A stretch of DNA of 64,000 nt from Caldicellulosiruptor bescii DSM 6725. GTDB taxonomy: Bacteria > Bacillota > Thermoanaerobacteria > Caldicellulosiruptorales > Caldicellulosiruptoraceae. This document shows positions 54,154 to 63,574 of this stretch, in pieces. Below the pieces are notes generated by a model. That model was not told the origin of the DNA. It saw only the letters and a program-made list of their open reading frames with translations, and searched no databases. The stretch spans positions 452,501 to 516,500 of the forward strand of contig NC_012034.1 in the NCBI RefSeq assembly GCF_000022325.1, given 5' to 3'. Made by a program: the position numbers and the translations under genes. How positions within the stretch are numbered: position 1 is the first letter of the stretch; each line of letters begins with the position of its first letter.

Positions 54154-55803
54154 TCAAAACCTCTTTGCAAACTCTATAAATTGGTCTTTTGGAAGAGGTT
54201 TTCCAAACAAATATCCCTGTCCAAAATCACACTCAAAAGATTTTAATATCTCAGCCTGCTGACTATTTTCAATACCCTCTGCCACAACTTTTAAATCTAA
54301 GATGTGAGAAAGGTTAATCAGGCTTTTGGCTATTTTTTGTTCTTTAATGTCAGTGCTCATATTGGCTATGAAACTTCTGTCGATTTTAACAACATCAATG
54401 GGAAGCTGTTTTAGATAGTTCAAGGAAGAATAACCTGTGCCAAAGTCGTCAAGAAAAACTTTAATGCCTTTTTCTTTGAAGGTGTTCAGCGACTTTATGG
54501 TATTTTGAGGGTCTGCCATTGCAACCGATTCTGTAATCTCTATTCCCAAAGAAGTTGGGTCACCTTTTAAGGCTTCAATTGTATAAAGTACGTTATCAAC
54601 AAAATTTGCGCTTGAAAACTCTCTTAAGGACGCATTGAAAGAAATATAAAAGTTGTGGTTTGTTACTTCTCTGATGCTCTTCAAATCCGTAATGACCTTT
54701 GTCAATACCCATTGACCAATTTGTGATATGAGTCCTGTCTGCTCAGCAATTGGGATGAAAGACATGGGCGATATAAGCCCCTTTTGTGGATGTATCCAGC
54801 GAATAAGCCCTTCTGCTCCGCACAGCTGCATTTTTTCAAGGTCTACAATAGGCTGATAATACAAAACGAACTGGTCTTTTTCAATCGCCTTTCTCAAGTC
54901 TGATTCGAATTCAAGCCTCTGCTGAAGTATATTGTCCATTTCCAGATTGTAAAAGCAGAAAGTATTTTTGCCTTTTTCCTTGGCAAGATTCAAGGCCTTA
55001 TCGGCATTCTTCAAAAGGGATATACTATCCTGCCCATCTGAAGGATATATAGCAATCCCCATACTTGGTGTAATATTAAAATTATATTCCATTATTTCCC
55101 ATGATGTTGAAAATAAATTAAAAATTTTGTAGATGAAGTAATTCAAGACGTTAAAATCAAGAAAATTATAAATTATTATTCCAAACTCATCTCCTGTTAG
55201 TCTTGCAACAAACCCGTTATTACCCACCGCTTCTTTAAGCCTTTGCGCAATTTCTTTTAAAACAACGTCACCAGTCGCATGACCAAGAGTATTATTAATT
55301 TTACTGAAATTATCAATATCGATACACATCAGAGCAAGTTGCTGCCCTTTGAAATGAGCATCCCTGATAGCCTTTTCGAGAGCTAACATAAAATGATTTC
55401 TATTTGGCAGATTAGTTAGCTGGTCAAAGTAAGCAAGTTCTTTTATCTTTTCCTGGTTTTTTGCAAGTTTTTTGTACTGGACAACAAGCTTTTCCTGTGT
55501 TTTGGAAAGCTCATCATTTGTCTTTTGAAGTTCCTCGATAGCATTTTGAAGCTTATTTTCAGAAAGGTAAAGCGAATAGATTTTTTTGCGAATCAACAAA
55601 TACAAAAGGCTTGCAGTGATAAACACAAAGAGCCAGCCTTTAAATACTGAAATGAAAGTAACAAGCTCTTTTTTAGCAAAGAAAATTGTTGTTAGCACAT
55701 CAGAGATTAAAATCCAAATTGCGCTCACAACTGCATATATTATTGATATTTTAGCTGCATAATTATTTGCTTTACAGTTTAAGTCTTTATTTTTTTCAGA
55801 CAT
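54154..55803 (-). CDS. Membrane GGDEF-EAL protein, both motifs degenerate
   Basis: 549 aa. Two membrane helices (about 20-40 and 50-70), a coiled coil (80-120) and a GGDEF domain (125-285) starting LAYFDQLTNLPNRNHFM. Its signature is RLTGDEFGIII, where the first Gly of GGDEF is Thr. The EAL domain (300-549) begins DLRKAIEKDQFVLYYQPIVD, and its signature reads GAEGLIRW instead of EALLRW. Later metal and catalytic residues DDFGTGYSSL and VVAEGIEN are intact. Cyclase activity is probably lost, with phosphodiesterase activity possible. The product would be a membrane c-di-GMP sensor or hydrolase in a thermophile that otherwise shows a polysaccharide synthase nearby. Confidence 0.9.
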   Translation of the reverse strand: MSEKNKDLNCKANNYAAKISIIYAVVSAIWILISDVLTTIFFAKKELVTFISVFKGWLFVFITASLLYLLIRKKIYSLYLSENKLQNAIEELQKTNDELSKTQEKLVVQYKKLAKNQEKIKELAYFDQLTNLPNRNHFMLALEKAIRDAHFKGQQLALMCIDIDNFSKINNTLGHATGDVVLKEIAQRLKEAVGNNGFVARLTGDEFGIIIYNFLDFNVLNYFIYKIFNLFSTSWEIMEYNFNITPSMGIAIYPSDGQDSISLLKNADKALNLAKEKGKNTFCFYNLEMDNILQQRLEFESDLRKAIEKDQFVLYYQPIVDLEKMQLCGAEGLIRWIHPQKGLISPMSFIPIAEQTGLISQIGQWVLTKVITDLKSIREVTNHNFYISFNASLREFSSANFVDNVLYTIEALKGDPTSLGIEITESVAMADPQNTIKSLNTFKEKGIKVFLDDFGTGYSSLNYLKQLPIDVVKIDRSFIANMSTDIKEQKIAKSLINLSHILDLKVVAEGIENSQQAEILKSFECDFGQGYLFGKPLPKDQFIEFAKRF

Positions 55804-55913
55804 TTTTTAATCACCACTGAATATGTAGAAGATTTTCTTCTCATATATATACCCAGAAAAAATATACTAAAAACATCTTTTACATATATATTCTTAAGCT
55901 ACAATTTTTTTAC

Positions 55914-55942
55914 TTTAAAAAAGGGTATAAATGATATATAAT
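55914..55942 (+). promoter_or_regulatory. Promoter of the pullulanase gene
   Basis: TTTAAA (55914-55919), 17-bp spacer, TATAAT (55937-55942), about 50 bp before the start codon; AGATAGGTGG ribosome site follows. Confidence 0.55.
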
Positions 55943-55990
55943 TTCAAAATATTGCATATCCTATTCTTTAGAAAAAGATAGGTGGTTTTA

Positions 55991-58468
55991 ATGTTAGTGA
56001 GAGCATATATAGATGATTTTAACGAAATAGTTGTAGTACTTTCCCAAATGGTTCACTCTGTAAAGAAAGAAGATTTTAAAGTATTTCTGAATGAAGAAGA
56101 AATAGACATAGAAAAAATAGACAAGATAATTCCTCACTCTGACAATCCAGCTGAAGCAGAAACAAGAGGTTATGAAATATGCGAACAAAAGGGGAAGATA
56201 AGGTTTGTTTTAAAAGAAGGACATTTTGATTATCATAGAAAACCATACAAAAAACCAGTTTTTGTAATTGGTGAAATGAACGACTGGCAAATTTCACCTG
56301 AGTGGGAGATGACATACTCTAAATTGAGAGGCAGATATGAGCTTATAAAGGATTTAAAAGAAATAAAGATAGGGCAAAAATTTAAATTTGCAGAAGGTGC
56401 GAGCCAAAAACTTTGGTATCCACCAGGATTTGGTAACGATATTGTTATAACTGAATACTTTGACAGAGAAACGGCTTTTACAAATATGATAAGAATTATT
56501 CCCTCAAATAGATTATTGCCAAATTTAAAATACAAGGTTGTCTATAAATCAGAGCATATTTGGGCAAGACCAAGAGAAATTCTAACAAGGCCTGAGTTTT
56601 TTTATCCGGGTGAGCTTGGAATAAAGTATGAGCCATACGGCACTTACTTTAAACTGTGGGCACCTACAGCATACAAAGTAAAGGTTAAGGTATTTGATGA
56701 GAGTGAAAATTTCAGGTTCGAAAAAGAGATGGCACGTTCTGAGAATGGTACATGGAACATATATCTTACAGGAGACTTGAAAAACCACTACTATCTTTAT
56801 GAGGTTTGGCATTACAATTATGATGAAGACGAAGGGTTTATTGTGTATGAGGTTCCTGACCCTTACTCGAAAGCTTCTTCCTCAAACTCTCAAAAATCTT
56901 TCATATTTGACCCGGCAGATACTCTTATTGAAGGCTGGCAACAGGATGAGTTTGTGAAAACGATAGAAAAACAACAAGATGCTATCATTTACGAGATGCA
57001 TGTGCGAGACTTTACAATTGATAAAAATTCAGGTGTAGATGAAAAGTTTAGAGGAAAGTTTTTAGGTCTTTGTCAGAAGAGTTTTTACAAAGAAAAGTTC
57101 TCAACAGGGCTTTTACATTTAAAAGAGCTTGGAATTACACACATTCATCTTCTTCCTATTTCTGATTTTGGGAGTGTTGATGATAAAAATCCTGATAAAA
57201 AATACAACTGGGGATATGACCCTGTTTTGTATCAATGTCCTGAGTACTGGTATTCAACAAAAAGTGGTGGAATTGAAGCTTTAAAAGAGCTTAAGACCAT
57301 GATTAAAACTTTGCACCAAAACGGCATAGGTGTTGTGATGGATGTTGTTTTCAACCACACATACCACACAAAGGGTGGAAAGTTTTCTATTTTTGACAAA
57401 ATTGTTCCCGGCTATTTTTACAGGATAGATGACTATGGCGACTATTCAAACGCAACAGGCTGTGGTAATGAGATTGCGACAGAAAAGCCAATGGTCCGAA
57501 AGTTTATACTTGATACAATTATATACTGGACAGAAGATTTTCACATAGATGGATTTAGATTTGACTTAATGGGGCTTATTGATACACTTACCATGAGAAT
57601 GATTGCGAAAGAAGTGCGCAAGCGAAATCCGTATGCCCTTATTTATGGTGAAGGATGGGTGATGGGAGATAGTATGTGCCTTTTAGAAGAGAGGGCAACA
57701 ATTGAGTCAACAGCGCACCATGGATATTCCATTGGACTTTTTAACGATAGAATAAGAGATAGTATAAGAGGTGACCTTGACGGATTTAAAACAGGATATA
57801 TGCATGGAAATCTTTCTGATATTGAAAGATTAAAACAGGGTATAAGGGCAGCCATTGACGATTTTGCAAAGGAACCAGATGAATGTGTTAATTATGTTTC
57901 ATGCCATGATAATTTAACTCTTTTTGACAAGGCACAAAAGACAATGGTTGGCGAAGATATATTCTGGATTGACCGGGTATGCCGCTTAGCGAATGCAATC
58001 ATTTTAACATCTCAGGGCATTCCGTTTTTGCATGGTGGAGTTGAGTTCAATAGGAGCAAAGGAGGACATCCGAACACATACAACGCAGGGGATAATATAA
58101 ACAAGATTGACTGGAGTTTAAAAGAGAAGTTTTATGACACTTTTAAATTTTATTGCGACCTTATAAAACTGCGAAAAGAACATGTGGCGTTTAGAATGCG
58201 TTCATCAGGTGAAATAAGAAAATATTTAAAATTCTTGCCAGCACCTGATGGCATTGTGGCTTTTTTGATTTCGTATCCCTATGATGCATGGAAAAAAATA
58301 ATTGTTGCATATAATCCTTTTAAAGAAAAGAAGGTAATTACACTTCCTGAAGGAGTATGGAAGATAAAAGCAAATGATGGTATAATATTTTCAGAAGAAA
58401 ATGAACTGGAAGCAATAGGCAGTTTTGAAATTTCACCTGTCAGTCTTTTTATAGCATATCAGAAATAA
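55991..58468 (+). CDS. pulA: Type I pullulanase (GH13)
   Basis: 825 aa from ATG 55991 (AGGTGG 8 bases upstream). The N-terminal pullulanase domain (1-200) includes a starch-binding type region (PVFVIGEMNDWQISPEWEM). A CBM48-like module follows (YEPYGTYFKLWAPTAYKVKV). The GH13 barrel (320-740) contains the type I signature YNWGYDP, DVVFNHTYH, the nucleophile Asp in IDGFRFDLMG, the acid Glu in IYGEGW and YVSCHDN. It cleaves alpha-1,6 links of pullulan and branched dextrins. There is no signal peptide, so it probably acts inside the cell on imported oligosaccharides. Monocistronic. Confidence 0.95.
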   Translation: MLVRAYIDDFNEIVVVLSQMVHSVKKEDFKVFLNEEEIDIEKIDKIIPHSDNPAEAETRGYEICEQKGKIRFVLKEGHFDYHRKPYKKPVFVIGEMNDWQISPEWEMTYSKLRGRYELIKDLKEIKIGQKFKFAEGASQKLWYPPGFGNDIVITEYFDRETAFTNMIRIIPSNRLLPNLKYKVVYKSEHIWARPREILTRPEFFYPGELGIKYEPYGTYFKLWAPTAYKVKVKVFDESENFRFEKEMARSENGTWNIYLTGDLKNHYYLYEVWHYNYDEDEGFIVYEVPDPYSKASSSNSQKSFIFDPADTLIEGWQQDEFVKTIEKQQDAIIYEMHVRDFTIDKNSGVDEKFRGKFLGLCQKSFYKEKFSTGLLHLKELGITHIHLLPISDFGSVDDKNPDKKYNWGYDPVLYQCPEYWYSTKSGGIEALKELKTMIKTLHQNGIGVVMDVVFNHTYHTKGGKFSIFDKIVPGYFYRIDDYGDYSNATGCGNEIATEKPMVRKFILDTIIYWTEDFHIDGFRFDLMGLIDTLTMRMIAKEVRKRNPYALIYGEGWVMGDSMCLLEERATIESTAHHGYSIGLFNDRIRDSIRGDLDGFKTGYMHGNLSDIERLKQGIRAAIDDFAKEPDECVNYVSCHDNLTLFDKAQKTMVGEDIFWIDRVCRLANAIILTSQGIPFLHGGVEFNRSKGGHPNTYNAGDNINKIDWSLKEKFYDTFKFYCDLIKLRKEHVAFRMRSSGEIRKYLKFLPAPDGIVAFLISYPYDAWKKIIVAYNPFKEKKVITLPEGVWKIKANDGIIFSEENELEAIGSFEISPVSLFIAYQK

Positions 58469-58497
58469 AATCTTTTTGAACTTACTCAAAGAATTCA

Positions 58498-58541
58498 AGC
58501 CGCAGGTACAATAAAAAAGAAGAACCTGCCTGCGGCTATTA
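58498..58541. terminator. Bidirectional terminator between pulA and the DUF58 gene
   Basis: AGCCGCAGG / CCTGCGGCT (58498-58506, 58529-58537) with further pairing of AGGT and ACCT. It lies between convergent genes; T/A runs are weak. Confidence 0.7.
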
Positions 58542-58542
58542 T

Positions 58543-59688
58543 TCAAGTTCTAACGTTTTCTAAAAGATGCTGTTTTGCCAGAAAAATTCTTACATTTTCT
58601 GATTCTAATTTGAAAGGTTTTTCATCATATTCAAGAAGAATAATAGTAAACTTAACTCCGAGTGAGGAATAAAGAAGGATAGAGTCTTCCATCTCCTTGT
58701 TAACAAAAGAAGTTATTATAAAAAGCTCACGAAAGTTGTAACTTCTTAAAACTTGATAAAGCAAAGCTTCAAAGTATTCGTTTACCTGAATTTTAATGTG
58801 TGCAAGTGTTTCGAGAATTTTTAAAAGCTGATTTGAATCTTGTGATGGCAGCAAGATTTCAAGCGGCTCAAGAGTTTCTTCGTCTATGCCATTGCAAACA
58901 AAACCAACTGGAATGTGATTATCTAAGCATTCTTTTGTCAGGCTTGCTGCAATCTTTATTCCAAGTTCGATTGCGTTTTTGTTAAAAACCTCTTTTCTTT
59001 CATACTCTGAACTTTGGACATTCAAAAGTATTAAAGCATCACCTGATGAGGTGTATTCGTACTTGTTTACCATCAAAGTATTATACTTTGCAGTTGCGTT
59101 CCAGTTTATTCTATTGAAAGAATCAAAAGACTGATACTCTCTTATTCCTGCAAAGTGAAATATATCTTCATAATAATGTCTTTTTATCACAACTTCGCCT
59201 GAGAGGCTTGAACGGGGCAGAAGGTGTTTTTTCAGGTCCAAAAATGCTGGGTAAATGGTAATATTGGAATTTACATAGTAACACCTGTCATCCATTGAAA
59301 GACCGAAAAGGTCACCAGTGACAAGATATATTTTATCAAGTTTATAAAATCCTCTTTTTGTTGCAACAAATCTGTGCCGCCTTACTATTTGCTGGTAAGG
59401 TAGAAGAAAGAAAATGCTGATGTACCTTAGCTTATTTCCTACTACATAATTTTTTGCATTTTCCATGAAAAATGATGCTGATACTTCAAATTCGGATTTT
59501 ACCCATGGAAGTGGCAGAGCTTTACCGTTGTAAATTCTTTCAACAATATGAATCTCATCACCTTCAGTTTTTTTATTTTCTTCAAAGTAGATTTCATACT
59601 CAACGTTTTTTAGTCCAAATTTTTTAGTAACGAAAAAATTTAGAGCAAATAATAAAGAGCATATTATAAACAGCCAAAAGGTTTCCAT
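58543..59688 (-). CDS. DUF58 domain protein
   Basis: 381 aa. The first 20 residues are a membrane helix (TFWLFIICSLLFALNFFV). The DUF58 core is GEVVIKRHYYEDIFHFAGIR, followed by EYQSFDSFNRINWNATAKYN and LMVNKYEYTSSGDALILLN, diagnostic of the family. The C-terminal von Willebrand A-like part ends near LLYSSLGVKFTIILLEYDEK. These proteins usually sit beside a MoxR ATPase and transglutaminase-like genes. Here none is adjacent, so the partners are elsewhere or the gene was relocated. Role: probably protein maturation at the membrane. Confidence 0.85.
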   Translation of the reverse strand: METFWLFIICSLLFALNFFVTKKFGLKNVEYEIYFEENKKTEGDEIHIVERIYNGKALPLPWVKSEFEVSASFFMENAKNYVVGNKLRYISIFFLLPYQQIVRRHRFVATKRGFYKLDKIYLVTGDLFGLSMDDRCYYVNSNITIYPAFLDLKKHLLPRSSLSGEVVIKRHYYEDIFHFAGIREYQSFDSFNRINWNATAKYNTLMVNKYEYTSSGDALILLNVQSSEYERKEVFNKNAIELGIKIAASLTKECLDNHIPVGFVCNGIDEETLEPLEILLPSQDSNQLLKILETLAHIKIQVNEYFEALLYQVLRSYNFRELFIITSFVNKEMEDSILLYSSLGVKFTIILLEYDEKPFKLESENVRIFLAKQHLLENVRT

Positions 59689-59855
59689 ACAAATAACCTC
59701 ACGCTTTTTTTGAATTTATTTCTATTATAACCTAACCATTTGAATATTAAAATTAGAAATTTTCACTTTTAGACCCTTGACTTTTTACCTTGAAAGAAGA
59801 TAAAATGAAGTTAGTAATTCAGTCTACCGGCAGAATTTTATCAAAATCTTCGGCT

Positions 59856-59884
59856 TTGACAATCTCAAAAATTTATGATATAAT
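59856..59884 (+). promoter_or_regulatory. Consensus promoter of tRNA-Leu
   Basis: TTGACA (59856-59861), 17-bp spacer and TATAAT (59879-59884), an exact sigma-A consensus about 30 bp before the tRNA. A second weaker pair, TTGACT-18-TAAAAT, lies at 59777-59806. Confidence 0.85.
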
Positions 59885-59915
59885 CAATCTTGCTTAAAAT
59901 TCAAAAAGAAAATGT

Positions 59916-60003
59916 GCCGAAGTGGTGGAACTGGCAGACGCGCCGGACTCAAAATCCGGTGGCCGCTGAGGCCGTGCGGGTTCGACTCCCGCCTTCGGCA
60001 CCA
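59916..60003 (+). tRNA. tRNA-Leu (anticodon CAA)
   Basis: Acceptor arm GCCGAAG pairs with CTTCGGC (59993-59999), discriminator A then encoded CCA. Anticodon stem CCGGA/TCCGG encloses loop CTCAAAA, giving anticodon CAA. The long variable arm (ggccgctgaggcc) marks class II, and TTCGACTCC the T loop. About 88 nt including CCA. The weak ORF that crosses it is incidental. Confidence 0.97.
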
Positions 60004-60019
60004 GAAGAGAAAAAAGTAA

Positions 60020-60070
60020 AAAACCCCTTTTTAGACCTTTTAATGGTTTTAAAAAAGGGGTTTTTATTTT
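60020..60070 (+). terminator. Terminator after tRNA-Leu
   Basis: AAACCCCTTTTT / AAAAAGGGGTTT with TTTTTATTTTT tail. Strong intrinsic terminator. Confidence 0.85.
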
Positions 60071-60139
60071 TGCTGTTTTTAAATAAAAAATAAGGGGTAA
60101 TAAAGAATTAAGATGGTTCTAAACATGGGAGAACAATAT

Positions 60140-60901
60140 ATGATAGTTAAAAATGTGTTGATTGCAGATGAAAATGAATACATAAGAAAAGCAATAATTG
60201 AAAAGTTTGAAAATTCTTTTGATTCAGTACATCACTTTGTATTTTTTGAGGCTGCTGATGGTGAAGAAGCTTTGAACAAAATTGGTGAGAACAGTATTCA
60301 TGTTGCAATAATTGATACAAACTTGCCTAAAATTAGTGGATTTGAAGTTTTGAGAACTATCAAAAAAAGTTCTGTTAAAGCTTACATTCCAGTAATTTTG
60401 CTCAGTAGCAATATTCATCGTGCAACAAGAGCAAAGGCATACGAGCTTGGAGCTATTGGAGTTATTCCAAAGCCTTTTTCAACTTTAGAAGTTTACAATA
60501 TGGTAAGGTCACTTTTGTACACTCAAGATGAATATTTACATATTAATGAAGTTGTACATCTTATTTCTTTTTTGAATGAAATGGCAAATGAACATATCAT
60601 TGTAGTTCCCAAAATTATAGATGAATTTTTATCAGAATATTTTGTTTCATATCACTTGTTGGCTTTAAAAGATACTACAAAAGAGGTGATTTATAACAGA
60701 GGTTTTGATGAATATGAAATTAAAAAGGTTATTGGCTATTTAAATGATGAGAACAGAATAAATTCAAGCTGTTATTCGATTATAAAACTTAACAATAAGG
60801 AAGAAACTTATTACTTTATATTCAAAATTCTGAATGATAATAAAATATTAATTCTTCTAAAGAAAGTTTTAGAACTTTGGAGTGAATTAAATGATAGATA
60901 A
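60140..60901 (+). CDS. Response regulator with REC domain and novel C-terminal region
   Basis: 253 aa from ATG 60140 (GGGAGA 8 bases upstream); ATG 60113 and 60125 are in frame alternatives. Residues 1-125 are a receiver domain: acidic pocket near LIADENEY, phospho-acceptor Asp in VAIIDTNLPKISGF, Thr/Ser in ILLSSN and Lys in IPKPFSTLEV. The C-terminal half (130-253) has no recognised output domain; it is helical and ends KKVLELWSELND. It overlaps the HEAT gene by 11 bases. It may control the downstream glycosyltransferase by protein contact, as no DNA-binding motif is visible. No histidine kinase gene is nearby. Confidence 0.8.
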   Translation: MIVKNVLIADENEYIRKAIIEKFENSFDSVHHFVFFEAADGEEALNKIGENSIHVAIIDTNLPKISGFEVLRTIKKSSVKAYIPVILLSSNIHRATRAKAYELGAIGVIPKPFSTLEVYNMVRSLLYTQDEYLHINEVVHLISFLNEMANEHIIVVPKIIDEFLSEYFVSYHLLALKDTTKEVIYNRGFDEYEIKKVIGYLNDENRINSSCYSIIKLNNKEETYYFIFKILNDNKILILLKKVLELWSELNDR

Positions 60902-62123
60902 TATAAATTTTGTTATCTTGTGTATTATTATTGTTATTCTTTTAGTTATAACTTCGGGAGTTGTTTTTTTATACAAAGTTATAAATAGTATCCGTCAAGA
61001 AAAAATAAAGCAGATTTTTAAAAATTACAGTAAAAATGTCTATGATGTGATAACAGGAAAGAAAAATGTTATTGATTCTTCAAACATTTACATTCTGAGT
61101 GATGTTATAAATATATATTATTCATGGGTACATGGAGAAGAAAAAAAACGGCTATATATAGCTTTGAAGAAATTGAATTTTTTTGACATTGCTATCAAGA
61201 TGGTTCAAAAAGGGAACAAAGTTCGAAAACTTAGGTTTGCAAAAGTTATTAGTATAGTGGGCGAAGAAGATGAGCTAAAAACGCTTTTAAAAATAAGCAT
61301 TAAAGAGCCGTATCTGATAGATACAACTGCTGAAGCCATTTTCAAAAACATAGATGAGATACAGAATTTAAGTGTTTTTAAACCTTATTTAAAGACTATT
61401 TTTCTAAACATTGATAAATATCCAGATTCGGTTAGAAAAAGAATAGAATTTTTTACAGTTTATGGTGGCGAAAAAATAAAAGATATAATTTTATACGTGA
61501 TAAAAGAAAACCCGTCGGATAAAGTTCTGATATCATGTTTGAATATATTTTCAGAGATTGCGGCATTAGAAGATTTAGAACACATTGATTTTCTTATAAA
61601 TCATCCATCACCAGAAGTCAGATCAGCTTTCTGCAGAGTGATTGAAAAAATAGGATGTAGAAACTGCAAAGAAAAACTTGAAACTCTGATAAAAAACGAA
61701 AATATAAATTTTGTGAAGTTACGAGCCTTAAGGGCGTTGAGCAATGTTTCATCTAAGGGTTCTTTAAAATATTTACTTGCCTCCCTTGAAGATGACTGGT
61801 TCTACATGAGAGACTTTGCAAGAAAGATGCTATCTGAGTTTGGACCAGTTATTTTAAATGATCTTCTAAAATTTTACTATACAACAAATGATAAATTTGC
61901 AAGGGACAAAATAAGAGAGGTTTTTTATAGTCCAGTGAATTTTGATTATATTATCAAGAGTGCTTTGAATTATAGAACTGAACAGGAGAAAGATTTAGCT
62001 TTAGAAATAATTAAAATACTTAAATCGTCTAACCCCCACTGTTTTTATCAAAGAATGAAAGATGAAGGATTTGAATATCTTATAACCGAGAAAGAGGTAG
62101 TGAATAACGAATGCGACATATAA
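60891..62123 (+). CDS. Membrane-anchored HEAT-repeat protein
   Basis: 410 aa. Residues 7-30 are a membrane helix (FVILCIIIVILLVITSGVVF). The rest is alpha-helical with HEAT-like repeats, best seen at HPSPEVRSAFCRVIEKIGCR, FVKLRALRALSNVSSKGSLK and DDWFYMRDFARKMLSEFGP. Such proteins are scaffolds. Overlap of 11 bases with the response regulator and 13 with the glycosyltransferase gene indicate one operon. It could link the REC protein to the membrane synthase. Function otherwise unknown. Confidence 0.8.
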   Translation: MIDNINFVILCIIIVILLVITSGVVFLYKVINSIRQEKIKQIFKNYSKNVYDVITGKKNVIDSSNIYILSDVINIYYSWVHGEEKKRLYIALKKLNFFDIAIKMVQKGNKVRKLRFAKVISIVGEEDELKTLLKISIKEPYLIDTTAEAIFKNIDEIQNLSVFKPYLKTIFLNIDKYPDSVRKRIEFFTVYGGEKIKDIILYVIKENPSDKVLISCLNIFSEIAALEDLEHIDFLINHPSPEVRSAFCRVIEKIGCRNCKEKLETLIKNENINFVKLRALRALSNVSSKGSLKYLLASLEDDWFYMRDFARKMLSEFGPVILNDLLKFYYTTNDKFARDKIREVFYSPVNFDYIIKSALNYRTEQEKDLALEIIKILKSSNPHCFYQRMKDEGFEYLITEKEVVNNECDI

Positions 62124-63505
62124 TAAACTGGTTTTCATGGTTTGTATCTTATTATGTTTTAGTTTTGAATACTGTTTATGCCATTTTAATTTTAATATCT
62201 CTTTTTGGTATTGTTAGTTACTGGAGAAATAAGATAAAAGGAAGGATTGTGGAGGTTGTCTCATCAGACTTTGCACTCCCTGTATCACTGCTGGTGCCGG
62301 CATACAATGAAGAAGAAACAATAGCAAAATCTGTAAAATCTTTTTTGCAGATTGAATATCCAGAATATGAAGTAGTAGTAATTAATGATGGGTCAAAAGA
62401 TGGGACATTGGATGTATTAAAAAACGAATTTGACCTTTACATTGTAGATAGGAAATTTAGAAAGATTTTGTCAACAAAAGAGATAAAGGTCATATACTAT
62501 TCCAAAAAGTATTCAAATTTAATCGTAGTGGATAAAGAAAATGGGGGAAAAGCTGATGCTCTCAATGCAGGGATAAACGTATGTACATACCCATATGTTT
62601 GTTCACTTGATGCCGATTCAATTTTAGAAAGAGATTCAATAGCCAAGGTTATGCAACCATTTTTTGATAACCCTTATGAAGTTGTAGCCACAACGGGTAT
62701 TGTTAGGATTGTAAATGGAACCGAATTGGATTCCTTTGGCAATATAAAAAAATTAAAGCTACCAAGTTCAAGTCTTGCAAGATTTCAGATAATAGAATAC
62801 TTGAGAGCTTTTTTGGGTGCGAGAAAAGGTCTTTCTATGATAGGAAGTCTTGTTATTGCATCTGGAGCATTTGCAGCATTTAATAAAAATGCTATTATAA
62901 AGGTTGGAGGGTTTTCTGATAGAACTGTTGGCGAGGATATGGAGATTGTTGTAAAGCTCAGAAAAAACTCTTATAAAGAAGGCGCACTGGGAAGAGTTGA
63001 ATTTGTACCAGACCCGATTGTATGGACTCAATGTCCAGAGACTTTAAAAGACCTTTCAAAACAAAGAAGAAGATGGCAAAGAGGTCTTTGCCAAGTTATT
63101 TTCATGCACAAAGATATTCTATTTAATCCTAAGTATGGCATATTAGGTCTTTTTGCTATGCCATATCAGCTTATGTTTGAACTATTGGGGCCGTTTGTGG
63201 AGATGTTGGGTTATATTTTTATACCTATATCGTATTTTGCTCACATAATCAATTTAGAAGTGGCCTTATTTTTCTTTGCAGTTGAGATAATGTACGGAAT
63301 AGTTATTTCGATTTTAGCAGTTCTTCTTGGAGAATTTTCTGATAGAAAATATGAAGGGTGGAGAGAGTTCGGTATACTTGTATTGTTTGCGATATTAGAA
63401 AATTTTGGCTACAGACAGATGACAATGTTATTCAGAATTGTTGGTACATTTGAAGCTATACTTAGAAAGAAAGGTTGGGCAAAGCCTGAGAGAAAGAAGT
63501 TATAA
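62111..63505 (+). CDS. Membrane glycosyltransferase family 2 (polysaccharide synthase-like)
   Basis: 464 aa. One or two N-terminal helices (15-38) precede the GT-A domain (55-300): VPAYNEEETIAKSVKSFLQI, VVINDGSKDGTLDVL, the metal-binding SLDADSILERDS, acceptor GEDMEIVVKLR and the processive signature QRRRWQRGL. Several C-terminal helices follow. Q-x-x-R-W is typical of cellulose, hyaluronan and poly-N-acetylglucosamine synthases that polymerise and export. The sugar cannot be deduced. With the REC and HEAT proteins upstream it forms a three-gene operon, perhaps for exopolysaccharide. Confidence 0.9.
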   Translation: MRHIINWFSWFVSYYVLVLNTVYAILILISLFGIVSYWRNKIKGRIVEVVSSDFALPVSLLVPAYNEEETIAKSVKSFLQIEYPEYEVVVINDGSKDGTLDVLKNEFDLYIVDRKFRKILSTKEIKVIYYSKKYSNLIVVDKENGGKADALNAGINVCTYPYVCSLDADSILERDSIAKVMQPFFDNPYEVVATTGIVRIVNGTELDSFGNIKKLKLPSSSLARFQIIEYLRAFLGARKGLSMIGSLVIASGAFAAFNKNAIIKVGGFSDRTVGEDMEIVVKLRKNSYKEGALGRVEFVPDPIVWTQCPETLKDLSKQRRRWQRGLCQVIFMHKDILFNPKYGILGLFAMPYQLMFELLGPFVEMLGYIFIPISYFAHIINLEVALFFFAVEIMYGIVISILAVLLGEFSDRKYEGWREFGILVLFAILENFGYRQMTMLFRIVGTFEAILRKKGWAKPERKKL

Positions 63506-63574
63506 TGTGTTACTTTTTAATTAATTGGGGTATATAATATTTGAATATAACTTCAATTTGAAAGGAGTGAGATA

